Notes: generated by a model not told the origin, from the sequence alone. Positions 44,961-57,400 are shown, numbered from the stretch's first letter. The stretch is DNA of 64,000 nt from Margaritifera margaritifera (GCA_029931535.1 JAQPZY010001695.1:5397001-5461000); one strand, 5' to 3'. Translations and numbers: made by a program.

Positions 44961-46234
44961 CATAATAATGACTACAGATTTACTCGGACATGGAGCATAT
45001 TATAAAAACAATTGAAGTATTGGTATTTTGATACAGAATATCACCAGGAATAGCATCAAAAATGTATTAATCTGGAATAGCATAAAAAAAATGTATTAAT
45101 CTGAGAAATTAAATTCTAGAATAAGACTGTAAGATGGTCAAAAGTTCTGGTAGATTTTTGTTCTGACACTGTGAGATGTCACAGATATATTGGTATGGAC
45201 TTATTCTGATATGTTCTAATACCAATATTCTAATTAATGCAACACTACCTTTTGTATTGCTTTTTTTTATATTTCTTTAAGTAAAAGTTAACTTCGCTCT
45301 TATTGTATTTATTGGGTTTTAGAGTTAATTTTTTGTATCCCTTTTGCTTCAGTGGAACATAATGCAAGATGTTGCTCTTTGTTTTCAAAAAAGTTACTGC
45401 ATTGATAGCATATCAGACGTGCATTCCTGGCATTAGTCAGCAACAACAACTCTGCTTCCATGTAGACATTCAAACTGTAGTATCCAGACTTATCTCACTG
45501 GTGAATATTCATGGCTGCGTATTAGATCAAGGTCAGTGTTCAAATATTTCTGTTAAACATTTACATGGACTCGTGTTACTTTAAAATATTGTTCCATTTT
45601 TATAAAATATTTTGTTTTACTGCACAGCAGCAGAAAATATAATCGTATAGTTTTGTTTCAGAGTCTGAGGGGGTCTACAGTTGTAGTCATTCTTCTTTTT
45701 TTTGGTAACACCTTGTCATCCTCTGTCTTAATTAATGGTTATGTGTACTAGTACATGTACTAACAGTATGCTGGTATAAGTCGGTAGTGTTTGTGCAAAT
45801 TTTTACAAACATGGCTGAGCTAGTTTCAACTGAACTAACGGATATTTATAATAATTCATAAAATACTGCTTCACATTGTAACAAACTTTTAGACAAAATA
45901 TATATGTTGTATTATAAGAAAAAAGACACAAGTTAGAAATGAGTTCATAAAAGACAAATGCCCTCCCCACCCTACCTCATGACCTCCCACCCTACCTCAT
46001 GACCCTGCAGTCAACAGCATGTGAGGAACTGATCTAGATGCAAAACTTAATCAATGTTTGTCAGAGGTATAGATGGACAAGGTAGGTGTGACAGATATAT
46101 AAATGGTAACAGTATAAACAACAGTATAACACTACAAAAAACAGATTACAACAGTATAACACTTCAAACAACAGAGTGTAACAGTATAAACAACAGAGTA
46201 TAACAGTATAAATCTATCAGAATATGCTCATTCC
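44961..46234. other. Intergenic stretch
   Basis: The 71-codon frame at 45369 shows no domain. AACAGTATAAACAACAG-type short repeats occur at 46105-46215. No gene seen. Confidence 0.35.
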
Positions 46235-46975
46235 AAACTTGTTGTAGGGTATAAATAACGAGCATTTCAAAATGTACCCATTCCATGCTTGGGGTAGGGC
46301 ATAAATGACGAGCATTTCAAAATGTACCCATTCCATGCTCGGGGTAGGGCATAAATAACGAGCATTTCAAATGTACCCATTCCATGCTTGGGGTAGGGCA
46401 TAAATGATGAGCATTTCAAAATGTACCCATTCGATGCTTGGGGTAGGGCATAGATGACAAGCATTTCAAAATGTACCCATTCCATGCTTGGGGTAGGGCA
46501 TAAATAATGAGCATTTCAAAATGTACCCATTCCATGCTTGGGGTAGGGCATAAATGATGAGCATTTCAAAATGTACCCATTCCATGCTTGGGGTAGGGCA
46601 TAAATGACGAGCATTTCAAAATGTACCCATTTCCAGGCTTGGGGTAGGGCATAAATGACGAGCATTTCAAAATGTACCCATTTCCATATTTGGGGTAGGG
46701 CATAAATGACGAGCATTTCAAAATGTACCCATTCCATGCTTGGGGTAGGGCATAAATGACGAGCATTTCAAAATGTACCCATTCGATGCTTGGGGTATGG
46801 CATAAATGACAAGCATTTCAAAATGTACCCATTCCATGCTTGGGGTAGGGCATAAATGATGAGCATTTCAAAATGTACCCATTCCATGTTTGTAGTAGGG
46901 CATAAATGACGAGCATTTCAAAATATGCCCATTTCCATGTTTGTGGTAGGACATAAATGACAAGCATTTCTAAAT
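46235..46975. repeat. 50-bp tandem array, about 15 copies
   Basis: Unit TTCCATGCTTGGGGTAGGGC, then ATAAATGACGAGCATTTCA and AAATGTACCCA. Several minus-strand frames (MLVIYALPQ...) cross it and are artefacts. Confidence 0.95.
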
Positions 46976-47498
46976 GTGTAGATAAATTAATGTCTTTGTA
47001 ATCAATAATCCCTTGGGAGTCGATGTGTGCACAGGTAACACTATCCACTTGTACCACTATCATCAATTTCATGTTTACAGAAGTTTTGCATTGTGGTTAG
47101 CTTTCCTATATTTGTTTATTTTGCTATGGTCTAGTGAGCTCTATTCGTCTTTGGGATTAAAAAATTAATCTGTCAATATATAGTATAACACTGCATATTC
47201 GTTTTGGTTTTTTTGCTGCCTTTACTAATACATGTATTACTTGTTCTTTTTAATACCAAGTATACTGTTTTCTTCACTTATATATTTGCATTCAGTTTGT
47301 CCATAGAAAAGAAATCCACATCTGCAGTTTTGTATTTATGACACTTAATAAATAAAGAGTAAAAAAAATGGATTTCTATGTTTTCATTTCATGTTTTCCC
47401 AAATTATTATCGTTCTCATGTTTTACAGGGGTAAGCCATGCATAAATAAATCGCCATTGATTGTGGCAAACTCATTTTTTTGGCCCCTTGTATTTTTA
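46976..47498. other. Intergenic stretch
   Basis: AATAAATAAAGAG at 47346-47358 could be a poly(A) signal for an unseen or extended transcript. No coding potential seen. Confidence 0.3.
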
Positions 47499-50440
47499 GC
47501 TCTACTGGTCATAGACCAGAAGAGCTTATGCAATGGCCTTTCTTCCGTTGTCTGATGTCCATCATCCACTAGTACAAGTTTGTTATTGTCTCTCATAAAC
47601 TACTACAAGGAATTTATGAGTGGGGATAAGAAACTTGTGCTAATGGACACTGGAGGATGGTTGAAAGGGTAATGCATAAGCTTCTCTGCCATGAAACTTC
47701 TCACACACATTCATCTCGAGGTCAAGTTGGTCAAAAATGAAAATGATGCCCCTCATACATCCAATATGGCCACCATGGTGGATATCTTGAAAATCTTATA
47801 GCTACTACCCCATAATATATGGTGATATTGATATGGTTTTTTAAAAGACTTAATATGATGTCTAGTTTGTCCTCTGAAAATGGTACCAATATGACATCCA
47901 AAGTGGCCACCATGGTGGCCATCTTAAAAATCTTATCACTACTACTACTAAATGGATAGTCGTATTGACTTGGACTTTTCACTGAAAGACTCCTTATGAT
48001 GTCTAGTTGGTCCTTAAGGAAAATAGTGACAATCTGACATCCAATATGACCACCACAGCAGCTATTTTGAAAATCTCATAACTAATTCTCCTGAACAAAT
48101 GGCCATATAAACATAGGGCTTTCACTAAAAGACTTATTTTTATATTTAGTTGGTTCTAAATGAAAATGGTGATGATCTGACATTCAGTATAATAATTTTG
48201 GCAGCCATTTTCAAAATCTTGTTATTGCTACTCCACCTGAGGTTACACTCCAAAATTAAATAAAATTTAAATGCATCACATGTATGTCATCTGCATAATG
48301 TGGTGAAAACTGACCAATACTGGAAACGTTTTCATCTCATGATCCGAAATGAAAGTCACTATCTGTCTAGCTGATGGTTTTATCACATTTTTAAGTCGGA
48401 ATTATTCTGCGCCTGTTTAAATCCAGCTTGTGAACTAACTAGAAAAATTGGCTGAAATTTTGTATTTTTGTCATGTCTCTGTTTTGACAAATGAATTTTA
48501 ATTCAACTATGCTCATATGGGGATTTAAGTAACAGCATTTACCTTTCTCTAGACAACATTTGAAGAAAATATGACCAGCTAAAAAACTTCAATTTCTTCT
48601 AAAACATTTGATACAAATTTTTGCCTTTCAAAACTGGACATTCACTTTGAGTACATAGTTTTACATTCAAACCATGTGGTAATAATACTGAGATAGATAC
48701 CCGCAGTATCTGGTACATACTTAATTCTTAAGCAAAACTAATTTACACCAACATAATTATTCTTGGATTCTACTTTAAATACCACATAATCCCATAGGTC
48801 AAATGTGGGGATTCAGTTTTTATTTAGAACTGTGAAACTGGAGTTAAGGGTGCTTTTAACTTTGACAATTGGGCTTTTCTCGTCATTTTGTTATTCTTCG
48901 TTTTTAAATAAAAGGTATAATATTCACTGTTTTTCAAAAAATTATTCCTTCTGCAAAATGTGATATTCATCCAGGTGATTTGGTGATTTTGCTTATTTTG
49001 AATAGTTTTGCACTGAAAATCTACTACGAAGTTCATTGTCTCTCTAGGGTTATGTAAATCCTAGGATTGGACATGGTATGACATACTTTCAATGGAAAAT
49101 GTAACGTTTACATAATGAAGAATTCAAATATGTCAAGATTTTAATATAAACAGGTTTGCCCTGAGAATTTCCAACAGCTCCCCAAAGTTTCTAAACATTT
49201 TGGTCCAAAATAGGTTCTGCTGTTATGGCCCCTTATCCCCGTTGACCTTGAACTTTAATCCATTAAAATATGCTAAAAAATAAGTGCAAAACCTATTATG
49301 ACATGTATACAAATTTAAAGTCAGGACATTCTTATTTAATGAATGTTGCTATGGTGTAAAATGTGCCAATTCCCTGTCGGAAGCGACCATTATGGTATAT
49401 AGTGGTAATCAGGTGGGGACGGTGAGAGGCACACAAAGACTGTTTTCAGGAGAATTTTTCCAACTACTGCCATTTCACTGTTAATTGTCTTATATTTAAC
49501 CTAAATAACAAAACTATATGAAGCACCGCAACCTAAAGTAGTAAAAAAAAAGATTTTTTTTTAGTGGCCTTAAGTCTTTAAGGTTACTTTCCACAGTTTT
49601 CACAGACTGTCACTCCCTCACACGCATGTCGTCTGCATGAGGTTCAATTTTTGCGGTGAAAACTGACCAATAGTGGAATTTCTTTCATCTCTAATGATAC
49701 AAATCAAAATTCTCAATCTGTCTAGCTGATGGGTTTATCCCAGTTTTGTGAACTGGCAAAAATTAGCTGAAATTCGGTATTGTATTTTGACCCTGTCCTT
49801 GTTCTGACAAACGAATTTTCCTATAGCTACACTCACGAAGATGTAATTACCTGCATTTTGGGGGTTTTCACTTGAAGACTTCTTATGATGTGTTGTTGCT
49901 CCTAATGAAAATATTGCCAATCTGACATCAAATATGACCGAATGGATGGTCATATCGACATACAGTTTCACTAAAGACTTTTATAATGTCTAGCTGGCCC
50001 TAAATGAAAATGGTGTTGATCTAACATCCAACATGGCCACCATTTTTATTCAGTACCCACAAGAACTTCTAAGTCTTTTAGTGAAAACCCCATGTTGATA
50101 CGACCATCCGTTCAGGAAGAGGGGCAGTACCAAGATGTTCAAGAAGGCTGTATTGACGGTCATACTGAAAATTTGTATATGGCTGTTTCTTCTGTATGAA
50201 CATAGAGCTTATCTTACCTATAGCATGGCATCCATAGTGACCATCTAAAAACAATCTTGCTATCACTACTCCTCTTGCACGAATGGTGATACTGACATGG
50301 GTTTTCTCTAAAACACTTCTTGCAATATTTAATTGGTTCCGAATGAGAATTGTTCAGACTGACCACCAACGTCTCCACACTTTTATGAAGTTTTGAAAAC
50401 CAGACCTAAATGATCTTGGAGTCAAGTCAAAGGTTATTGC
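47499..50440. repeat. Block of dispersed ~170-bp and ~240-bp repeats
   Basis: TTAGCTCTACTGGTC-ATA-GACCAGAAGAGCTTA at 47498-47530 is a near-perfect hairpin that often starts such blocks. The ~170-bp unit of 1-340 recurs at 47700-48240 (three copies) and 49850-50400. A second ~240-bp segment (GTCTGCATAA, GTGAAAACTGACCAATA, CTGTCTAGCTGATGG, AGCTGAAATT) is present at 48270-48515 and 49620-49850 in the same orientation. No coding. Confidence 0.6.
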
Positions 50441-50466
50441 TTGCATTCTGGGTACTTCACTGGGTT

Positions 50467-50470
<4 letters not shown>

Positions 50471-50503
<33 letters not shown>
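50471..50503. repeat. (AC)n microsatellite
   Basis: Uninterrupted CA/AC dinucleotides, about 17 copies. Confidence 0.97.
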
Positions 50504-50507
<4 letters not shown>

Positions 50508-50968
50508 TAATTTGACCATACTTTGTATTTGGTTGCACACTAATGCACAAGTTGATAGTCAGCACTCGGACATTAATTTATAGGTCAAATGTCAAATGTC
50601 TTGACGTGGGTGTTTAGTTGTACTGGCGTGTGAGCATGATAATTCAAACAGGTATGAATGGACTTTTATCACAGCCAGTAACAATACCGTAAATGATTCC
50701 ATTTTAATACTTTCACACATATTAAAACTATGTTCCTCCAAAGGTTCAAATAATCACTAATTCATTCTTGCATCTTTTGCAAATAAGATGGTGCTTTTAT
50801 ATTTTCTATCGATGATGAAATAGTGAAGCAGTTTTGTTTACAAAATAAGTACCTTTAGAGACTCGCTTGTCTTGGAGACTTTTGGAATTCCCGAGGCTTC
50901 TTTGATCTCAAATACTAAGTGCCAGTATTAATTACAACATATGGCAATGATTTGGAAAGTTTAGCAGG

Positions 50969-51183
50969 TTAGGAATTGAGAAAGATATCATATATCTTTC
51001 TAATTTGCTTCTGGTCCATCTTTTCCAACTCTTTCTTACTTAAGCTTGTACCATTTTTCTCTTTGCTTGATCCATTTGCAATAGCTACATTTACTTTCCG
51101 TATGTACTCTTCACTTTCTGTAGAAGTGGAGTTTTTTAAATATATTTGTATCTTCAGTAAGTCCGGATTCTTTTTCCAGCTGT
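50969..51183 (-). pseudogene. Coding remnant, C-terminal end, unassigned (Maverick-like region)
   Basis: On the minus strand a Lys/Glu-rich frame reads WKKNPDLLKIQIYLKN, then YIRKVNVAIANG and SKKELEKMDQKQIRKIYDIF to a stop at 50969-50971. Codon composition (Lys, Asn, Ile rich) and lack of internal stops suggest real protein ancestry. I cannot name it. The + strand 130-codon frame over the same bases is mostly its shadow. Confidence 0.4.
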
Positions 51184-51249
51184 TTTGTCCATTTCATTGC
51201 TACTTAAATAACCTAAAATCGGTTGATGGTGGTGGTGATTTTGATAATT

Positions 51250-51500
51250 CAATGGAAAATCATGTGTATGAAGATGATTTAATAGATGCAGATCAAATGC
51301 AAGTTTTTGATAGTGTATATCTTGCTAGTGCATTTTCAGAGCAAAGTCTAGGACTAGATGTTGCATAAAACGAAGGTACAAGTTTTTCACGGCAAAAGTC
51401 ATTGACCTGTTCAAGAAGGACATAAATGAAGGCAAAGAATATGTGACTTGCAAAACAATAAATAAATAAATAAATTAGCATCAAGCTCAAAGGACTCTAT
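51250..51500 (+). pseudogene. Coding remnant, divergent from the previous one, unassigned
   Basis: MENHVYEDDLIDADQMQVFD from 51250, then, after a stop and a shift near 51366, YKFFTAKVIDLFKKDINEGK. The acidic then basic character and regular codon use suggest decayed coding DNA. Function unknown. Confidence 0.4.
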
Positions 51501-52214
51501 TATGAAAATTCTGATGGTAAAACAATTCAAATTTCCAGGAAATGCTATAAATAATGAATTGTAACACCAAGGACTTCCAGACTGGAAAGGAGTTGCTGGT
51601 CACATTAGGTTGGGCAAAACAAGGCGACAAGTGGGTGTTATCTATTGACGAGACAGTACCTAACTGACTGTAAGAACCTATTGTTGTTCAAAGACTACCA
51701 ATAAATGTACTCTAGGAAACAGAGATGCGAACAAGAGACAGTAATGAGCCGTTTGATAAACAGTTAAGAGAAGACGAGACTATGATTGACAAATGCCACG
51801 GAACAATTCAAAGTGTGCATTTCCACCTACAGTTAAAAATATTATTCAAATATTATTCACAATACACGAGGAAAGAAAATTAAGGTGTTGTGTAAATGCT
51901 GTTTAAAGTGTATCTTTGAAAATAGAATATGTGGTATCTGATGTGAGAAAGTGTGAAAAACATTGAAAAGTTTTTTAATTTTTTTTTTAATTTTAAAAAG
52001 ACATCAGCAAAGAAACAGACTTAACAAAAAAGCTGTATTGCAAGAACAATTGGAAACTGTTGAAAGTAAAAAAAAGAGCGCAATTAGTTGACATCTAACA
52101 CAGCTGAAGAAAGTTTTCAGAGAAAAGTTGAAAACAAATCAATGCAAAAGTTAAAGAAAAATTACAATTAGGTGAAAAGCTGAAACAGCTGTTTAAAGAA
52201 AAGGGTGTAAAAAC

Positions 52215-52480
52215 AGCTCTATACCGCTTGCAGTAGGTATGTCTGTATCAGATGTTGCTGTATCTACAGCAAATTTTGTACAAGGTTTGGTGGTGGAGGA
52301 ATAAGTGGAGGTAGCGCCTCATCAGGAGGCAAAACTAAATTAATTCGTTGACAAAATACATAAGGTCTTGATAAAAGAAATGGTAATTATTTGTTTGAGT
52401 CGGCGAACCAAGCAGCATTAGATTTACTAAGTAGTATCGGCAATGCTATAAGGTGGCTTTTTAAAACAGCTGGATAGGTT
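52215..52480 (+). pseudogene. Coding remnant with Gly-rich linker, unassigned
   Basis: VGMSVSDVAVSTANFVQGL, a GGGISGGSASSGGKTKLI segment, and NGNYLFESANQAALDLLSSI appear in neighbouring frames. The Gly/Ser stretch followed by a hydrophobic helix resembles small virion-type proteins of Mavericks only in style (weak inference). Confidence 0.35.
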
Positions 52481-52939
52481 CTTCCTAGCTGAACATTTTG
52501 TTTTTTACTTGTTTTGGCGTTAGTGGGTTTGTTGTTTGCGTTTTTTTTATTGGAGGTTTAAACAAAAGATCTAGCTTCGCAATGCTCGTCTGTTTGTTTT
52601 TCTTTTCGAAAGAACATCACCATAGATGAATTCGTGAAATTCGTAAACGTAGGAGACTTTGAGGTTCGTAGCCTATTTTAAAAAGTTAACTATTACAGCT
52701 CCTGCAACCATTGGAATCAATATAAGCATTGGAATCAATATAAGCTATGGGTTGTTTATTTCATGTTTAATAGTTTTGTTTTACGTTTCTAAATCGCCCG
52801 GTGTCATATAAATGTCCAAGAAGCGAACCCATTAGCAAATCTGGCAGCATGGTTGTTATCGTCATAATTAGTCTTCTATACGTAATCTTTACTCACTTAT
52901 TTTCAGATTCTTTTTTTTTTTTTACAGTTTCTTTAGTTA

Positions 52940-53790
52940 TTGTTACAGATTGATTATCAACCTTTGGAATACCGTTCTGAGTTACTCTTGTGTTTGTTGG
53001 GTTTAATCCAAGTGTAAACGAGTCTTTGGACTTCTGTTAATTGTTGTTCTATCCAACGATACAATCCATTCTCACAACCAAGCCACTGGATAAACAAAAA
53101 TACCGTTGCTACAAAACAGCGTGGTATATTTTCACCTTTGAATCTATTATGTATTGTTAAAATTTGGGCATAATATCTTCATCCGAGTTTTAGCGTTGCT
53201 GTCCTAAAATTAATTGCTTTATTGTCTTTTTCACACTCTCTGATACTGTCGAAACTAACAGAGCAATTGATGTTGTGTTTGTACATGTGCATCTAATATG
53301 CAGATTACACGAGACATTATATTTTTATTTAATTTGCAATACCTTTTTCTGCGAGTCTGTTGCTATCTCACAGAAAGATGTTATCTCCAACCTGCTGACT
53401 TATCTTTGTCTGCCATAGAATTAATCCTATCATACGATAGGATTAATTTGAAAACACCACATAAAGGTCCACGCCGTTCTTGTTTACCAGTAAAATTATT
53501 CCTTTCATAGTCGTTTAGTTCTCCCTGCCAGTAAAATGTATCGTCAACTATGACATTTTGTAATACAAATTGAGCCCTTTACATATACCCAATCTTTATG
53601 CGGTGAATGTTGTAAATGTCTGTTCCTTTGTCAGATATCTTAATATCTTTGCCAGGATGAACATCACCAACGTCGTAGATGGTCATAGATAAAGTGCAGT
53701 CTTTTTTTAAAAAAAAAAATCTAAAATCAACTTCAGGAGCTGGAAATGGTCGTAATAGTGGAACTGGTTCTAATAGTGGACTTAGTCCTA
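52940..53790 (-). pseudogene. Frameshifted minus-strand coding remnant, unassigned
   Basis: Minus-strand pieces in different frames: MTIYDVGDVHPGKDIKISDK, FYWQGELNDYERNNFTGK, VFKLILSYDRINSMADKDK, FKGENIPRCFVATVFLFIQW and EVQRLVYTWIKPNKHKSN. They are consistently codon-like and together span about 250 residues, so a single decayed protein is likely. I do not recognise the family. A capsid-type protein of the Maverick is possible. Confidence 0.4.
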
Positions 53791-53959
53791 ATAGTGGAAG
53801 TTGTAATTAAACATCAAGATGGTTTGCATTTTCTATCGAAATTTGTTTCTTACCACCCGGCCCAAAACCATATTAGTGATCTCCAGCATCATAATATTTT
53901 CCATAAAAATATAAACAGGATTTTAAATAAATTTTTTTGGTCGAAAACTCTATTAATCT

Positions 53960-55200
53960 ATTAGGGACTGACCATTTAGGTTTTTCTGTCGTGTGTGTGT
54001 GTTAGGGGGGGGGGGGGGTTGTGGGGGATGGGAGGGGGAGGCTGCTATTTGGGATTTTCTTTTGGACCAGAATAATTTTTTAATTTATCTCAAGATCATT
54101 TTTTTTCTTACAAATATAATGGATATAATAAGTTCATTTTTATAAAATTCAGGGAAAGAATTGTTTTCAAGCTAGTTAGGTCTAATCTTTCATTTCCTCC
54201 ATCTTAGTACCATTTTATTCTCGTTGATTTTATGCAATCTTTACATCGCTGACAGTTCGTAATTTGTTGTACCATTTCTTCTTATCAGTTTTTATTTGTT
54301 GCATTTTTTACATTTTACAACTGTCTCAAATAATTATTGTACACTTTATTTCTGTATAATTTAAATTACTAGATGTCCAATTAAATTTCTGAAAAGTTTG
54401 TGTATTCAGAATCTCGTTATGTATTCAGAGCGTGAAAGTGGTACTGGATTTTACTTCTCCATGTGCTGTAAAAACTCTTCCCATATAAACTGATTGTGGT
54501 TAATTAATGCAATTTTTTGTAACTGAATGTTTTATAGATGTGTTAACATTTAACATAGTACAAATTTATCCAGGAAAAATGCATAATTTATGGTTTAATT
54601 GCTATATATTCTTTGTATAAAATCAGACATAAGTTTAAATGTCCACATGATTGCACCACTGTTTATGTAATTTTCTCTACCATTTGTTTTGTTCCATATC
54701 TCATAAATTAGCTTAACCCTTGAAGTCATTTACAACGTATCTTTTTCCGGTTGTTTTTAGATGTAGTCTGAATCAACTTAATATTTTTTCAATATTATCT
54801 CTTAACATTTCGTCCGAAATGTCATTTATTACCCTACTAGGACACTCTACGCTGTAGTAGCATTATCACAAATGTGCCTTGCCCAAATTCTTGATGATTC
54901 GGGACCCCATTGGACACAGGTTTTCGTTGTTTACCTTGTATGTTTTTGAACGTTCTTTCTTTTTTCACTTAAGTTTTTTAATTAACACAAATTTGCATGC
55001 TTTAACTCATTCGTGCTCTAATGCATTACTCCGTTTACATCTCTCACTTTATAAAAATATCGCTATCTTTGAATACAAAGTTTTCATGTTCCATAATACT
55101 GTTATTTATGTATGGTACTTCTTCCAGCACTGTTGCCCTGTCGCTCCATGACTTCGACATCACTTATTTAAAGGCGTATTAGTTTCTACCGGATCCTAAC
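53960..55200. other. AT-rich stretch with dispersed repeat ends
   Basis: TAGGGACTGACCATTTAGG at 53962 and a G-run at 54006-54018 start a repeat also seen inverted at 7060-7270. 54870-54920 (CCTTGCCCAAATTC, GGGACCCCATTGG) resembles 56045-56090, so a dispersed element is probably inserted on each side of the integrase remnant. No gene. Confidence 0.35.
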
Positions 55201-55207
55201 GATTGAA

Positions 55208-56500
55208 CATATATTCTTTCCATTTCGCGAGTGAACATACTTTTTGCCGTTCTTTTTTTATCTTTAAGAACTTTTCAACTTCGTACATATCATCTTGTTT
55301 GTATAATAAAATAACCTCTTGTTCATAAAACACGCTATCTATCTCCCTTTAAATGTTCCAGCTTGTAAACGACCGTATCACATACATTTACTTGTCTGAT
55401 GAAACATTTCCTCTGTAAAGTTAGGATGGTAGCCCCTTTTTAAAAAAAATTTCGTATTCGAAATTGTTTTGTTGATTTTAAACTTACACGTTCAGAATGT
55501 ATCAGTTATCAGGTAACCTAACAGATTCATCCATACTTTTTATCTGCTTTCTTCCCTGCATGTTTCAACCAGAGTTATGTCTATAGCTCTATGACGAGTG
55601 TTTTTGTAACCATCAATTACATCTGATAAAACATCTATCCATTTTCTAGTTTCTTTATTTTTTTAAAAAAAACTTTCATATTCCAGTATTTCAGGTTCTG
55701 TTAAATCTTTCCACTACTGATGCCTTTTCTATGGAATAAACTGAAACATAATATATGTTTTCCTTTCTAGCAAATCTTTACTCTTTCGTAAAACACTCTT
55801 AATCCATAAAGCTGCATCTTCTCATGCTATCACTTTCCGAATATTTCTCTAAATGCATTGTGCATGTCATCTCCCTCTTTTGTTTCCACTTTTTCAGTCC
55901 ACGCAGATTAAGAAAACAGAGTTCAATTATATTTTACTAGTTGAATTAAGTTTAAGCGATATTTTTAATTCTGAAAGCAGTTTTAATACTTAATAGTAGT
56001 AATTTGTTAGTTTAGTCAATATAGCACTTTAATTTGCAAAATTTACCTTGCCCGAAAATCTTCATCCATCAGGACCCCGTTGAAAATCTGTATCAACCTA
56101 TTATGGGTCATCCTTGGTGGGTTGTTTTTATATCTGTATTGCAATTGTTTTCATGACATACTGTGTCATTGTCATGCAACAAATTTCGATTTGCTATACA
56201 TGTATTGTTATTTGTTCATCCCACCTAAATAAAATTATTTGTTAAATTATTATTTTAGAAACTATCACTGTAAAAAATATCCATTTTTTTATTTTTCATA
56301 TGCCTGCATGTCAAAAATGTTTGCTTCCCAATGATCTTTTACTCACTTGCTTATACAATGTGAACGTAGATTGTTCAGTTAACCATTCTTTTATTTTAGT
56401 GCATTTATTTGCTATTCATACCGTTTAATTTGTTCCCATAATTGATTGATATCTGTGTAAGCAACTGAACCTTCAGGAGAGTAAAAATGTCTTCAATATT
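55208..56500 (-). pseudogene. Maverick/Polinton-type integrase remnant (retroviral-like DDE)
   Basis: On the minus strand, from high to low coordinates: an N-terminal segment GSVAYTDINQLWEQIKRYE (56421-56480) and KEWLTEQSTFTLYKQVSK (56343-56400) typical of the helical part before the core. After an inserted repeat come VVERFNRT (about 55694-55717, the E of the DDE triad at 55709-55711) and RKWIDVLSDVIDGYKNTRHR (55580-55650). Then GYHPNFTEEMFH (55398-55440), YKLEHLKGD and FYEQEV. A chromodomain-like YEVEKFLKIKKERQKVC ... AKWKEY follows (55215-55300). Order and motifs match integrases of Maverick/Polinton elements. Ty3-type integrases are the alternative. Stops, shifts and an insertion near 56030-56280 make it inactive. 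Confidence 0.65.
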
Positions 56501-56559
56501 GTTCTTCGTCTTGCTCTGCAAAGTCCATCAATGTTGGTCAAACATCCAGAGAATATCTA

Positions 56560-56690
56560 TGCTTTATAAATTGTTATTAGGTGTTGTCAACAAGCCAACT
56601 GGACGACTGTCAAAACAGTTACTTTTTTTACATTTTGCAATGTTTCTACAATCTTTGCAATGCATATGAATCATTTCTGAATTTGTCAAA
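56560..56690 (-). pseudogene. Cys-rich minus-strand coding remnant
   Basis: MIHMHCKDCRNIAKCKKSNC followed by RPVGLLTTPNNN, directly upstream of the integrase remnant. The CxxC...C...C spacing suggests a small zinc-binding segment. Partner and function unknown. Confidence 0.3.
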
Positions 56691-56877
56691 TTTTGCTATT
56701 CCTCTTTGGTTCTAAAACAGCTACTTCACATACTGAATGCGTGGTTTCAAACGGAACTTTGTTCTCCATAAAAGCTATATTTTTGCTGAATTGAAGCACA
56801 CTAACCATGTAAAGTTTAGGAGATCTTAAAGTTGCACTGTAAATTTAGCAGAATAGAAATTTATCTTACTTGCATCA

Positions 56878-57060
56878 AAGGAAGACACAGTAGCTCAGTT
56901 GGTAGAGTCTCAGAGTCATAATCCATGGGTCACAGGTTTGACACACACCCAACTGACTTTGTGTCCTTGAGAAAAGCACTTAGCTCCCATATCCTTGGTA
57001 TTTTAGAGCCAAATAAAGTGCTGCAAGCGTTGCTAAAAACCGACAATAACCCACATCCAA
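56878..57060 (+). mobile_element. tRNA-derived SINE
   Basis: AGTAGCTCAGTTGGTAGAGT (A box, close to a real tRNA), TCACAGGTTTGACACAC (B-box region), TGTGTCCTTGAGAAAAGCAC, and a tail ACCGACAATAACCCACATCC. Confidence 0.75.
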
Positions 57061-57400
57061 ATTTTTTATTTATTCCTCGTTCTTAATGCACTGTTTTAAC
57101 CATCTTCCTATCAAGGCTGAAGCCAATTATTTCTACATCATCATCATTAAATGTAATCTGTAAATCTGCATCTCTTTTTTAAAAACACTGGAGTATTTCT
57201 TGTGATGCTTGAAATCATAAAATTAAGTGTTTCTCTTGAATGTTCATCTTCAGCTCGCTTATCTATCACCACTTTTATCCCATCCACACTTGCATATAGG
57301 TACCTCTTGGTAATGATTGTCTTGCTCTCATGTTAAACTCCTTAAATATTTCTTTCACCTCTCTGAAAACTACTGAAATAAAAAAAAGCAGCTGTATCTG
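57060..57400 (-). pseudogene. Minus-strand coding-like remnant, unassigned
   Basis: VVFREVKEIFKEFNMRARQS then LPRGTYMQVW and, in a shifted frame, KVVIDKRAEDEHSRETLNF. The Lys/Glu codon use is like that of the nearby Maverick-like remains. No domain recognised. Confidence 0.3.

Noticed and set aside
45369..45584. 71-residue open frame
   Set aside because: No recognisable domain, neighbour or splice signal. Its length is expected by chance.
46267..47072. Repeated minus-strand proteins (MLVIYALPQ units)
   Set aside because: Artefact of the 50-bp array. Several overlapping frames show the same peptide.
50976..51368. 130-residue + strand protein with hydrophobic N-terminus
   Set aside because: Its first two thirds is the reverse shadow of a better minus-strand coding remnant (50969-51183). 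Only the last third looks coding in this direction.
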